A stretch of DNA of 64,000 bases, taken from NCBI GenBank assembly GCA_003290165.1, contig QNQO01000451.1, positions 620,001-684,000 of the forward strand, given 5' to 3'. The notes under the pieces were generated by a model. That model made no database searches. It was given only the letters and a program-made list of their open reading frames with translations, and was not told the DNA's origin. Of this stretch, positions 44,041 to 56,917 are shown piece by piece (within the stretch, counting starts at the first letter, position 1; each line of letters starts with the position of its first letter). A program made the position numbers and the translations under genes. Source of the DNA: Berberis thunbergii. Its lineage: Eukaryota; Streptophyta; Magnoliopsida; Ranunculales; Berberidaceae.

Positions 44041-44778
44041 TAAGTGATTCTCTTCTCTTCTATATTCAATTGCATAACTTTAGTTCTTCCTTCCCCTGTC
44101 TTCATTGGATCTTGATGCCCTCTGCTCTAACAAACAAATTAAAGATATCTCCTTTAAAAATGGACACCAAATTCTTTAAAATAAAATAAAAATAAAAAAT
44201 CATCTTTAACCCCTTAAATTTAATCTCTCTCTCGTACCCATTTCTTCTTTTTCTTGAAAAACCAAACTTTTATGCAAGTACCCGTCTCTCTTTACCGAGC
44301 AAATTCACAGAAAAAAAACCCATTTTGGGGTTTTACGAGAGAAAAGATTTGAGTCTTTGGAAACTTGAGAAAAACCCATTCCTCCCTTTTAGAGAATTTG
44401 GGGTTCTAAGGTTGGTTCTAGTTGATCTGATTATGCTCTCTACATGTTATTCTTTGCCATTGATGAGATTAGTTAGGGGATTTTATTTGAAATTAGATCT
44501 TTTTATGTAAATTCAAAGAATTGTAAGAGAGGTTGAATTTGTAAGAGTTGGAACCTTAAAGGTTCAGTTTTTTTCTGCTAATTCGATCTCAACTTGGATA
44601 CTAAAGAATAATGCATTTTTGTGTGACAATATTCATAGAACAATAAAAACGCACATTAGACTTCTTTACCATAACCCAGTATCTTTGCTCAACTATTTAT
44701 TGAAGCTGTTAATATTTCTTGCATTAGTGTGTTTGAGGTGATGATCTCAATCATGAATTAGTTTTTGTTTTGCTGCAG
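44041..44778 (+). other. Intron in the 5' UTR of the 58-aa protein gene
   Basis: The donor CCCG|GTAAGTG (44041) and the acceptor TTTTGCTGCAG|GGTTAAT (44778) bracket a T-rich intron. The preceding leader exon can start no earlier than the LINE poly-A tail ending at 43981. The leader exon is inferred, not proven. Confidence 0.55.
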
Positions 44779-44796
44779 GGTTAATAGTAAGGAAAG

Positions 44797-45488
44797 ATGA
44801 CACCTCCACACAGAACTCGGCCTATGACTGCACTCTTGGTATTTATGGGAGTAAATACCATATTGGTGTCAACAATCACTCCGGTGTATGACTTCGTTTG
44901 TTTTCTCCCATACTGGGAAAGAAGGGTATACTTCTTATCTTAGTGTACTTATTATTGTTTTGATAATTATCATGTCTTAAGTTATAATATCAGTGTAATC
45001 TAAACAATACAAAGCAAAAGTGAGTACTAGGTAAAGCTTTGATTCTATCAAGGAAAAAAAAATTGCTCCATGTTCATGAGTAAACTTGCGCTTGCTACCA
45101 GAAGAGGAAGTCCAATTAAAAACTTAGAACAAAAAAGTAACAAGTGTATAGCATATGGAGGAAATCATCTCAAGAGCAATGGACACTAGGAAGTAGGAAG
45201 GCATTCGTGTTTATTAGTATTCAAGCTATGCACATCTGTAGAATATCTAGTTTTATTGTAACATGAGAGTTAATCAGTAGAAATTCTTTTGACAAATATT
45301 GATAAACTTAATGAAAACTCTGAATAACATCTAAAATAGTCATTACTCTCTGTATATTCATCTATTGTTCCTACAGCTAGTTTATTTCAGATTTGTTTTA
45401 AACTATACTCACTAGTTACCAAATTGTATCTTTCAGAGAGAGACTTCGCAAGGAACGTGAAGCCGCCTTGGTGAACAAATCTGAATAA
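44797..45488 (+). CDS. Small conserved plant membrane protein, 58 aa
   Basis: Exon 1 is 44797-44925 and exon 2 is 45441-45488 (TAA), with donor AGG|GTATAC and acceptor CAGAGAG|AGA in phase 0. The protein starts MTPPHRTRPMTALLVFMGVN. It has one hydrophobic segment (about residues 11-36, LLVFMGVNTILVSTITPVYD then FVCFLPYW) and a charged tail, WERRRLRKEREAAL. The short N-terminus, single helix and basic tail suggest a small single-pass organelle or ER membrane subunit. I recall similar short plant proteins but cannot name this one with confidence, so no symbol is given. Two other AG acceptors lie 2 and 4 bases upstream; only the chosen one keeps the charged tail. A LINE tail lies about 60 bp before the presumed leader exon. 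Confidence 0.72.
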
Positions 45489-48400
45489 CTGAGTTGAAGG
45501 TTTGTCCAGCTTGATAGTTTTCTCATTAACACTTCATCTCTTTGGAACTTTCAAGTCACAGAATTCTATTGTAATTGTCTAACAGCCGCTTTGAGACATA
45601 GCTGAGATTTACTGCAAAACAAATGTGCAAAATAACATTATCCTGTTACTTTCTTGTTGAATAGTTCTATGTATTGAATATGCTAGATCTTGATTTTTTC
45701 TTCAGAGAGGTTGGAGAATTTATTTGTATGACAGGAATAGAACAATAGAATCTAGCTGAAGCTGGATCCGTACTCTGAACTGCTAAACCTAAAGCCTATG
45801 CAGGACCCGAGTATGCCTAATTTTAGGGCTTGGTCAGATTTATCATCTTCTATTTCCAATATGCTAATATGTAAAATGTAATGAATGTTGAATTTGGCTA
45901 AAGTTGTAAGCTTAGTATGCTAATACGAGTCTGTTCAACTCTTTTAGAGAATGTGATAGTTTGACATGCGATAATATCAGAACAAACCAAGCCAAATCCA
46001 CGTGGATTCCAACACGAGGCATAGAAGGCACAAAATTTGACTACGTGACAGTCTGTCCTGCCTACTAGTATAAGTAGGATCAAACGAAGTGATGAAATTT
46101 CAATAATTAGATCACATGAATATGCCTGGAGTCCCATGGCACTGACCACTCACTTTTGCTCTTACCCATCAACCCAATACCTTCCTAAGTAATCAATTGG
46201 GCTGCATGCTTTTTCTTATCCATAATTTTCTTCATTTTTTTTTCATGTTCTTGTGTCCATTCTCTTTCTTCTATTAGGAAAGACTCCTTTTAAAAAATGT
46301 CTATTTTCTTTCCCAATTTTACTAATTTTTATAATGTTTTTGCTTTTAATTTGTATAGGAGTGCCCTTTACCCTGAAGATTCATTTGGCTTTTTCTCTCG
46401 TAAACATCTGTTTTGACTCTGCTGAAGTTTGACAATTAGAGACCAACTGCAAGCAATGAATGTATCCAGCACGTGCTTCTCTCCTGAAGCGCATAAATCA
46501 ATCCTTTGTGTGGTAAGACTCATCTATCCATTAGCCATGAAGAAATCTTCACGAGTTGTTCAAGTTTCAAATTACTAATAGATTGTTTATCAGTAAGTAT
46601 GACAATGTTGCTTTGCTAGAGAAAATAAATTTTGTATGTAGTACTCCAACAATATATGTCCAATATTATAGTAATCAAAGCATGGCTTCTCATATATGAT
46701 GTGATTTTATCAATTTTCTGCTGAATATGTTCTAAATAAACACTTTGTAAATCTATAGAAAATCATCTGATGGAGTAATGTATGTCATTCATACATCAAA
46801 CCATAACCACAAACATACGAAACACTGTACAAAGTAGAAAACTAGAAACAAACACAAGCAATAGATTCAAAATTTATGTGGCTTCCTCTCGGTTAAGGTA
46901 CATCGGCAGACTCACGTCTATCCCACTATGTTCCAAGACTAAAAACCGTGAAATTATCTGGTTCAACAACTTCACCCGTGCCTACTTATCAAAGTGTGTA
47001 GCCCAATCGGAGATGAGTTATAGTTCAACTCCCTAATTGCCAGTATCGAATATAGTAGGATCTTTTTTTGTCCTTCAGGCTGAGGCAAGTGGTTACTGGT
47101 CCCTATACTTATTAGAGCCCTGGAGTTGAAAAAGAAAAAGGAGATGAGGGATTCGACTCAGTGCAATCACATTCTTTGCTTGACTAGTGACATCGTGAAA
47201 AACATGAGCCCTACCCTCTTCTTTTGGATGTCTTTTTGGCACGGGTAGTAGAAAGCTTCACCTTAGAATCATTTAGGTCCCAGTTATACCATAGCAATTA
47301 TAATTTGTACCAGTTTAAGGAAATTTTGTTTAGTGGTTCATGCCAAGGAATGACAAATACCATCATAATCCATATGGCTCGAAAATCAGTTGTAAAGGTT
47401 TCTCTGCAAAGCACAATGTTCACAAGGATGACCTTACTACTGTATTGCTCTCTCCTCAATTCTCAATGGATTCTTCAATCACAGGCATGTCTGAGAACAT
47501 ATAGAAGAAGCGTGATGAAAGCTGAGTCCTCGTACAGTTAAGTTGTATTATTACTCTCACTGATCTTAGACTTTGAATCTATTTAGGTAGGATTTTCAGT
47601 ACAAATAAGATAACTCTGTTATATCAAACTGAGATGACCTAGCATACGATCCATGAGCACAAGTAAACCTGGTACTGTTGTTGAACTCAGTTTCTTTATA
47701 GGAGTTAAGAGGGTTTAGGTTCATTCGGGGGTCAGATATATATAGTTATAGGGACCGAGGAAAGAGCAAATCAGCTTCAAATCTCCTTTGGAAAGCCTAT
47801 CAAAGACGCCTTTGCAGGCCCATTAAGAAAGTGATTGAATGGGATAACATTCACTCATTCAGACTTTTAATGCAAATTCATGGATGTGAAAGGCAGATGA
47901 CATCCTACTATCACTCCCTCTCTATACAGATAGACATCAGCCAACATAGGGCTCTTTTATGTGTGCTTACACCATTTTGGAACCTTCATTTCCATGATTA
48001 ATGTTGGTACAATATATAAGTTGGATAAAAGAAAAGGTCGCATAGCTGGCTCCAATGTTTTGTGAATTGTTATCTGATGTGTAAAGCAAAGCAAATACTC
48101 TGCTTTCAAGACTCATGTAAGCTATGACTCAGACATGATTTTTGGTTTGTATGGAAAACTGTCAGCATCTCTTCATACAGTTCTTCACATTGTTTGTACT
48201 GAAATTACCATTACAAAGTCCAACAATGCATCATGTTGCATCTAATCCACCTCCGGAATCCCTATTTTTAGGGTTTTTCTACAGAGGCCAAGTGGACGGC
48301 ACTCAATTTATCGCAAGTCAACCTCACTGAGTTTAGTTTGAGGCTGCAAACTTGGTTTTTTGGGGTTCAAAACACTGGAAACCTGATATTTTGGCAGCTT

Positions 48401-49092
48401 AGGGTCTAGCATTCAAGGGCTGTTTAGAACCCATTTAGGGTATCCCTGTAATCAGCCGCCCAAATCTGTATTTTAGGTTTTTAGGGTCTTTACAGGCATC
48501 GACTGAACAGGCGCTACTCCATTTTGTCAACCCTGATAGTTTGAGATCACAAAAACTTGGATTTCTTATGGACAAAACACTTGAAACCTTATATTTTGGA
48601 GGAGACTTCCCCTAAAACCACGTAAGCCCTATTTTAGGATCTCCCATTGGTGATGCTTTACTTAAATACATGTTTACCTGGCTAAGGTGCATACTTAACA
48701 TAAAAAGTTCTTATTTAAAACATAAAAGTTCAAAAAGCCAAAAACAAAAGAGGTTTCATTAACTCTCCCTTTCTGTTGCCTCAACTAATAAGTAACTTTT
48801 AAGACTCAAAGCCATCATCAGAAACAAATTGAAGAACCTTTTAAACAACTGATAATTTATAAAGGCAAAACAACCTTTTTTGTTCATAACAAATTGTTCC
48901 GAAGGTAGTCTCCATAAAAAAAAAAAGGTGCACTTCATTTCTAATAGGGAAAATACTACATGATCCGAACCCCTTTCTAGAATAACTTTTATTTCATCTG
49001 ATTTGCCCTGTTTTCAGGTCTATCAGATAAACAAGTCTACACACTACATAATAATGCATGCATATCAATACTTCCGATGACTAAGCATAATG
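45489..49092. other. Intergenic, no gene recognised
   Basis: The first few hundred bases are the likely 3' UTR of the 58-aa gene. The rest is A/T-rich, with short ORFs (for example 46782-47036 and 47224-47541) that match nothing I know and show no splice structure. A TTTAGGGTTTTT / CTTGGTTTTTTGGGGTTCA stretch near 48260-48660 looks repetitive. Confidence 0.4.
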
Positions 49093-50873
49093 TCACGGTA
49101 GATGTTGAACCTTAGTAGAACTGATCACAGCAAGCTGTTGAACCTCGAGTATCTCTTCATTTTTCTCCAAGTCTGCAGGGACTGGCTCTTCAATAATCCC
49201 CTTCTTTCGGTAGATGCAATATAGCACTAGTTGGAACACACCCAAGGGACTACCCACAAGATTAGGTGACTGTAAAGTATTAGAAACGATGTTAATATTA
49301 AACATTAAAATTTCAAAAAAAATAATACTGTAAAACACAAATTGTTTCATTAAGTTTCATACCGCAAGGAATAGATCATGGCCTAATAAACCATACACCA
49401 TCCATAGTATACTTGCCATTAATGAGAAGAAGGATAAGTAGAATGGCATGAATTCGACACTTTTTGTTTGGATCACTTGTTTCTGCAAAATAAAGAAATC
49501 AAAACCAAAATAGGTTCGATCAATAAAAAGCCTACTGTATGTGCTAAAAATAGTGAAAACAATATAAAAAATAATAGTGGTGTATAAAAGACAAAACCAA
49601 ACCAACATAGCGTTATGAGTCCACATTTATAAATACAAAATGGTCTTTACTAGATCTTGCAGGTTGGATTTTATGGAAAGACTTATCATGCTGACTAATT
49701 AACAAATATGAACATAATTTTGTAAGATTAATGGAAAACAACACCCACCATGACCACTAATGGAGCACCATACATGGCAACCGAAGCAATCAGTCCAACG
49801 CCTCCCACCACGATCTTTCTTTCACGATGATCGTGATAAGCAAAGGCGGAAACAACTATAGTGCCGCAGACTAGAAGGATCACTGGTGTCGCTATCAAGA
49901 CTACCTTCTTCTGCAGACTCAACATAATGCATGTTGATGTTAGCAAGTTCTTCAAACACATGCATGAAACAGCAGTTGGTTGCACACACAACTTGAATGA
50001 AATGACAACATATAGACACTCTTTTCTTTTTGTAGTAAAAACAGTAATAACTATGTAAATTAATGAGGGCACCAACCTTGATCATGTTCATCGAAAAACA
50101 AAAAAGAATTGTTCATAGAAAATTACGTAACAAAACAAACAATAAAAAATATATCATAATTGAAAATCAAGGATGAAGAACACTTGCCTTTCCTTTCACT
50201 GAAGCAAAGTAGAAATAGATGAGAATGAAGGAGATCTCAAGAACAGCTCCTAAAGCATTAATGGTGACCAAAGGAAAATTTTCCCATTTGTTGCTAACAA
50301 TAGGCAACCCGTACCAACTATAGATGAGACAATTCAGTAGGGCAAGAATGTAAGGCACACATGAGAATTCTTCAGTGCTTCTTTTCCTGATCACCCTTTT
50401 GATGGTAAATCTACAGACACAACATAGTTCAAACAGCTTCATTAGTTTATTAAGTTCTCGAGTGAGGCTAGGAAATCATGTTTTGTAAACATGTTTTGCA
50501 ACAAGGATGATGTGGCATCGTTAAAGGAGTTTTTTACAACTTTGAGATACACATAAAATCTTTGGGAATTTCATCATTCTTTTCATATCATGACACGTCA
50601 TTCTGATTGCAAAAACCCGATTTCCTAACATTTTTGTAAGTTCACTCATCAATCTTCATGAATTATATTCAACATGAGAGCTTAGTATAACCTACATGGG
50701 AGCTGCATAAAGTAACAAAGAAGCTGCATTGCCTGCAAACAAACCATGCAGAAATTCAATCGTCGTAAGCAAATTTGCAGGCAAGTTGATCATAAAAAAA
50801 AAATCGTACGTAAATAAACTAATTGTAAAGTACCCAATATTCCGATAGCGAGCCGCATCCTATTATCTCCCAT
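49093..50873 (-). CDS. SWEET3: Bidirectional sugar transporter, SWEET3-like
   Basis: Six exons read in reverse: 50834-50873, 50696-50732, 50188-50410, 49749-49910, 49363-49482 and 49093-49269. They encode 252 aa beginning [20 protein letters not shown]. Two MtN3/saliva (PF03083) repeats give the usual seven helices. Repeat 1 has [20 protein letters not shown] and [15 protein letters not shown], then a linker helix [14 protein letters not shown]. Repeat 2 has [36 protein letters not shown] and [20 protein letters not shown]. The tail is Glu-rich. The order and N-terminus match AtSWEET3-type clade I proteins, which passively move hexoses across the plasma membrane. Intron 3 starts AAG|GCAAGT, a GC-AG intron, and the only choice that keeps frame with the next exon; the others are GT-AG. 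Start chosen by family N-terminus. The gene appears intact. Confidence 0.93.
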
Positions 50874-53202
50874 GTTTTAGATGCAAGGAAAATGGTCCCA
50901 AAGAACTATAGTCTTCTCAGGGAGATAATTAAAAAATGTGTTACAATTCTTTGCTTGATCACCTACAAGGAGAGGATATAAATAATGCATGTTGTGTGTG
51001 CCTATAAATACATAAACTTTCAAAGGGTATTACGATCGAGGGCGTGGGAAGGGAGGGTACCCAATTGTGATATATTTGTTTAAGTTAATTACCCATTTAA
51101 CAAGTTATGTTAAGTTTATAGTAAAGTTGGCAAAGTCACAAGGTTTTTAAGGGTACTACCCCTTTATTATTTTGGTTCCCTTGGTGAGTGGAATATGTCA
51201 TACATGCATGTAAGACTTCCACTAATCCTCTTCTATCCACTTGTAACTCATCTCCATTGATAACAATTGCAAGCTTTTATTCCCTTTCAAATGACTATAG
51301 GATTTGGAATAAAAACTCAGAGAATCTCACTTGGAATCAAAATATGCTAACAGCCTTAAAAATGGTGTTTTTAGTGCACAAAAAAAAGAAAACCCCAAAA
51401 TGACATTAATAAAAAAAAAATTTCACAGTGGTTTTAGAGACCCAGACGAAAGGAACAGAAGACCAAATTGTATGAAAAGTGAGATGTCTTTTGCTTGTTT
51501 AAGTGGGGTCTAATTCATAGAGAAAAGTTAGGGTTTCTGATGAAGAAAACCATCTTCTACAACTTAGATGATCTCAGCATATATATTTGGTTTTTCCTTT
51601 CTGACTGGCTTCCATTCATTCATAAACCATCTTCTATGTGATCAGCCCAACTTTAGTATCTTGATGCTTCATGCTTTTGTCACAAATTTTGTACTTAATT
51701 AAATGGTTCTTCATGTAGTTGGTTTTAGGGTTCTATATTGTGGATTTGCTTGCACCAATATGATCATAACACCCACCTTTTCGATCATCCTAGTGTCGAA
51801 CGGTTTCTAGAGACATGCGATATTCATTTCATGATTAGTCGTATATATTAGTGGGCAGTCGACAATCAGTGGTGGATTATGTGTAAGGTGCATGGATCAT
51901 GATCAGTTAAACTAATATCTGTTGCAAGGTGATGCGTGATATCACTATGTTCTATATGTTAATGTTGTTGCTAATGGTGCTTTATCCATGGCTAAATGCT
52001 ATTTGACCATAACTTTAACATACTTGTTTTACACTTTAACCTTTTGCAACAAAAGTAGTCTGATCAAAGATATTATCTGTTCGAGTAAGTTTAGGCAGTC
52101 AGAGAATATAATCATTTTTTAGTCAGGTTTGGGATATTTTGCACGAATATCATTTATAAAAGTGATAGAAGTGTAAAAGGCCTAAAACCTGGCAAAAAAA
52201 TAATTGTGTTCCCTTGGATGCCTAGAATTTGTTGTTATTTTGAATACTTTGGAGGAGATTCTTTTGACTATAAATGCACTCAATAGTAATTTGCTTGTAA
52301 ATTGGTGATTATGCATTCGACTTTCGCGTTTACCCAATCTCTATGATCATCGAATGCTCATGACCTAGAAGGGTTTTAATCAAGCAAAAGCACAAGGCTT
52401 TTACAATGATGCAAGATATTTTTTGGATGGTTTTTTTAAAGTTAGTATACTGAGGGTGTCTGAGGGGTAAGGTGCAAACTCCATACTCCACACGAAATAT
52501 CTAAGTGCTCGGAGATCTTAAGTTATAAAATCATAAAACTGTATAAATCACTGAAATTTAAAAATCTATAAAATGAAATATTTCGGTCGATGGATACTTT
52601 TGGGCTAAAATAGTTTGGTGTTGTTGATCTTGAGATATTTACCTAAATAAAGCGATCTTTTGATTAAGTAGTCGATCGTACTCTTGGATGAAAAGGAATT
52701 CTTCGAAATGGACATTATAAACCATAATCTAAAGTAACTAAGTAAGATTATTTTTTGCTCTCTGTGATTACATTGATATAATCAAATCAATGTGCATGTA
52801 TTGAAGGAGTTGGGAGTCGCTTTACCTTAGATTTTCGAAAACTTTAAAACTAATATTTCGCAACGTATCTATAAGTTCTTATATGAGATATTATTTATTA
52901 ATTGCACGCTCGATATTGCTAATGTTGTGATGGTTTGAATAATTAGATTATCTCTTATACTAGAAAATCTGATGATCCAAATCACCTAACTTAGATTAGT
53001 ATTTGATCTATACAAAAATGAAACGTACATATAAAAGGCACATTTTTTCAATATATATTTTGCTTGTTTTTAGTTTAGTTGTCCCTGTGCTTTATGCCAC
53101 GCTATTCAAGAATATTACATCGTTCAGTCGAACTGTAGTTTATAATATTTTTTTTGTTTCATCTGCACTTGCATGCGCTTTATATGATATGTATTTCACA
53201 CT
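50874..53202. other. SWEET upstream region and A/T-rich intergenic DNA
   Basis: The minus-strand promoter and 5' UTR of SWEET should lie within the first several hundred bases, but no clear TATA box was fixed. Beyond 51500 no gene or defined repeat is seen. Confidence 0.4.
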
Positions 53203-53210
53203 CTACTCTA

Positions 53211-53683
53211 GGGGTGGGCATCCCATCCCGTGATCTCGTTCTCGTCCCGTCCCGTCCCGATTTTTTCGGGTCTTAATGAAATTGAATAATTTCATCCTGA
53301 TCCCGTCCCGTCCCGATCTAGAATGGGATGGGATGGGATGAAGATTTTCAATCCCGTCAATCCCGTCCCGAACTAATTTTTTAATATTAATTATTAATAT
53401 TTTTATTTACTTATTTATTTTATGAACATTTGTATAAAATGTTCAGGCTTCCAGGCTTTCAGCAGCAGACCCAGCAGGCCTTCCAACAGGCCCAGCAGGC
53501 TTCCAGCAGTCTAGACTCCAGACTTCTATTTGATATGTCCAAATTAGCACGCTGATCCCTTTCCGAACCCGTTTGGGATGGGATGAGGTCGGAATTAGAT
53601 TTTTCCCATTCCATCCCGATTCCGTATGAACGGGATGGGATAGGGATGGACATATCTCGTCCCATGCCCCCCCCCCCCCCCCC
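53211..53683. mobile_element. Short hAT-like element, GGGATGGGATG family
   Basis: It starts GGGGTGGGCATCCCATCCCG and ends GTCCCATG followed by a C-run, with the exact 8-bp duplication CTACTCTA at 53203-53210 and 53684-53691. Subterminal CCCGTCCCGTCCCGAT and GGGATGGGATGGGATGAAG words point inward from both ends. A CAGCAGACCCAGCAGGCCTT repeat lies at 53460-53510. At 473 bp it has no ORF. The terminal C-run (about 18 C) has expanded relative to the GGGG at the other end. Confidence 0.8.
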
Positions 53684-53691
53684 CTACTCTA

Positions 53692-54660
53692 CTCTATCTG
53701 CCTTCTTTTTTTTTAATCTTTACTGGATACAATCTTTGTTTAGCATCCCGTAAAACAAGCCCAAGTTTATGTTATTATACGCAATAAACTTAAATGAAAA
53801 GGGTTATAATCATCAACTTGGGGTTAGTTTGGTTGAAGGAATCGCGTATTCCAGCTGATGATAATGATCTTTATGCAAGTCACAACGATACTTAAAACGC
53901 TTATTTCAGCTAACGATAATGACACTCGTATGATTCACAATGACACTCAAAATATCTCGATGACATGTTTGTTAATGATTTTATAGCGTTATTAATTATA
54001 TGCAAGTGTACTTAGAAACTCAAAATAAATGACATGGTATTGACGTTTGCAAAGTAAAACTATTTTACAGTGTGTTCTGATTGATATGGAAAATACTTCT
54101 AACCATCTATTTTGTGTTCCCTGTGGTCTATTTCTTCCTAAATTTAGAGAGTTAGTAAAAACTTTAGGGAGTTGGTACGTTTACTTAACTGTTTGATTCG
54201 GTCAAGTAACTTTATTTTTAGATTTGGCTTTTAAAAATTGCTATAGATGTATTCAATCATGTTTTCGTAACCCTGAAATGTCTATACGCTAAAGAAGATT
54301 ATTTGTGATATGCAAAATTCTTGTTGTCAATTTTGTTATGCGTGATTTTTTTTTAAATGCAAAATTTTCGAATAGGATATAGTAGTTTTGTCAACTCCTC
54401 TATGGTTGATGAATATTTATTCTTGTGAGTATATGTGGCAAGTCTTTTAACGTGTATTTCTTGTTTACACAAACTACAATACTATTAAGGTTCGATGACC
54501 CTTTAAAAACACTTTTGATTTAAAAATAATAATAATAATAATAATAATCCTAGTGTTTTTATTTATTATAGAACTTCAGACGATGGTTATTCTCTATGAC
54601 GTTTGTACGAAGATTTGACATTTAACAAATGTGTGAATAGATTTTTGTTTTACAAATAAT
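53692..54660. other. A/T-rich spacer with (AAT)n microsatellite
   Basis: No gene is seen. AATAATAATAATAATAATAA lies at about 54526-54548. Confidence 0.5.
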
Positions 54661-55321
54661 CAGTGTTCTAAAAATTGCTAGGCGGTGGGCGGGCGGGCGG
54701 CCAGCAGGTGCCTAGTGCCTAGAGGCCTAGGCAGTTTAAATTTCGTATTATAATTTTCATAATTTACAAATATTTAGCATAATACATTAATATTTTATCA
54801 ATTACTTCCAATTTAATGCCAGAATAGTAATACATATGAAAATTTTATAAACATGAAAAATTAAGCTTACATTAAAATTTATAATAGCATAAGTTGCATA
54901 ACATAGAGTTTCAACAACATAGAGGAAAGAAATGTTATTCCCCTTTTTCTTTAGGTATAGTACAAGTCCTCAAGCCAAACTTCAAAAGTTGAGCGAAATG
55001 TTTCGCTTGCAGCAAAGAAGCAGAGCGATACCTGCCGGGAAACTCTTCTTCGTCTTCCCCTTCTTCTTCTCCTTCTTCCCCTTTTCTTTTCTCTCTGTTT
55101 TACAAAACCGAAAAATTTCGATGGGTATTTGGTCGATTGGTTTTGGTTATTTGCAACCAGAGAAAGAAAAAAAAACAAAAAAAAAAACGCCCAGCCCGCC
55201 CGGCCCACCTAAGCCCGCCTAGGGGCCCTGACCGATTTTTCCCTCCGCCCAGCAACTAGTCTAGGCGACTCTCTACCTACTAGCGCCTAGGCGGCTGCCC
55301 AAGCCGCTTTTTAGAACACTG
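54661..55321. mobile_element. Non-autonomous hAT-like element (CAGTGTTCTAAAAA ends)
   Basis: The ends CAGTGTTCTAAAAATTGC and AAGCCGCTTTTTAGAACACTG are inverted copies, flanked by the exact 8-bp duplication CAAATAAT at 54653-54660 and 55322-55329. Subterminal stacks GGCGGGCGGGCGG and GCGCCTAGGCGGC correspond. The interior is A/T- then TTCTTCTCC-rich; ORFs there are low-complexity. It belongs to the same terminal class as 3025-4171. Confidence 0.92.
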
Positions 55322-55329
55322 CAAATAAT

Positions 55330-56309
55330 AATTACTATTATCTTTCTTTCAAGTGTCAACTAACTCTCCTAAACGAGAAAAAATCACCATTAAATAGTTT
55401 TAATTGATAAATAATGGTAAGTCGGTATTATATATTTTAAGTTTGTGCAACAAAATTGGAACATTCTAAAAAATCGGTGCAACAAATAGTTGCTGCAACC
55501 AAACTAAATAATCAAGTACACGTAACAACTCCCAAACTTTAATATTCAAAAACTCGAGAAATTGCCCCTTTTTGCCTTAAATGAGTGCATTAATTAACAA
55601 TTATAAAATTAGTAAAAGATAATGCCCTAATACAATTGCGAAGTGACACTGTAATCTAGATATGTTTCCTTTCATTTCATAATTTTTTTATATCATCATC
55701 TAACTAACATACATTATCCGATTTCTTTTTCTCTAGTTTGTTGATCTTATTGAAATCTTGATTATTAGAATTGATTGTGTCACATGTTAGCGTAATATTT
55801 GACAAATGAGATTGAGAAATGAACGCATATATATAGATTTATTATTATTTTTTTATTTATTTTTTATTCATTTATCTATTTCTTGCTAATATGTAATTTA
55901 AATTTCACAAAACCGATCGATAAATGGAAAATAAAAAGGATTAATGGTGAAGATGCTGAGATTAAACATCAACAATAATGGGATTAATTGTGTCTATGCT
56001 GAATACATATTGACATTATTCCTTTCAACTACACTTTGTGATTTCATCTCATTTGGACCTGATCAAATAATTATAAGAAAAAAAAAGAGTAATTAATTAT
56101 GTTAATTTCGTACATTTGACCATAATCTGGTTGATGGAGATCTAATAATTTCTAGGATAAGTCCAGGTTCCATTTTATCCTTTAAATTCATCGATATATA
56201 CCCCTAATTTCCAATCCAATTTTGGAGTTCGAAAGCATTCAGAATCAGAATAAGTTTTTTTTATGGTTCTAGTTAGTGTAATAGATCAATTTGACTAATT
56301 CGTAATTAA
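55330..56309. other. A/T-rich spacer, no gene seen
   Basis: It is low-complexity, T- and A-rich. It ends at the T-run that marks the LINE 3' tail. Confidence 0.5.
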
Positions 56310-56917
56310 TGGAATTTTTTTTTTTTTTTAAAGTATCCTCCAGTGGGGAGGGGCAACTATGGAATGTCAGACTTTTATTACTCATCAAAAAATGACTTAC
56401 ATACGCTACGAGGGTACATTACGACGCTTACCCGTATGAAAGACCAAAAAGAATTAAGAAGAAAAATCGTCCTTACCATGCGAAATGACCCAGAAGATTA
56501 CAAGAGAAGGGCTCTGGAGATTTTGGGAGCCCAAGCAGCCAGCTCGCAAACACCTGAAGAAACACGCTGAAGAGCAGCCAAGGAACGCCGAAGAGCACGC
56601 TGAAGAACTTGCTGAAAATCAGCAGAGCACGTTGCAGAACCAGCTAGGACAGCACACTGCAGAGAAGCAGCACACACTCTGTTTTTCAGCAGCTTGCAGA
56701 ATCGTCCCTCGTAGCCGCCCGCTCTACACTGAGCAGTGCAGCTCCCTGCCGCCACACGCAATCGCAGCAGACAACATCATGTATGCATCGGACTGCACCA
56801 CGGCTCGCAAAAGATCTGTCAGCAAATGAGCGCAACCTGTTCCAGCCTGACCCTGTCCATCAAATTCAGACCATGAGGAAAGCGGAAAACCTGCATCGTC
56901 TACTGATCCCCATAGCG

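Noticed and set aside
56343..56829. Plus-strand ORFs of 75 and 114 codons
   Set aside because: They lie in the 3' UTR of the minus-strand LINE, between its RNase H end and its poly-A tail; no independent gene evidence.
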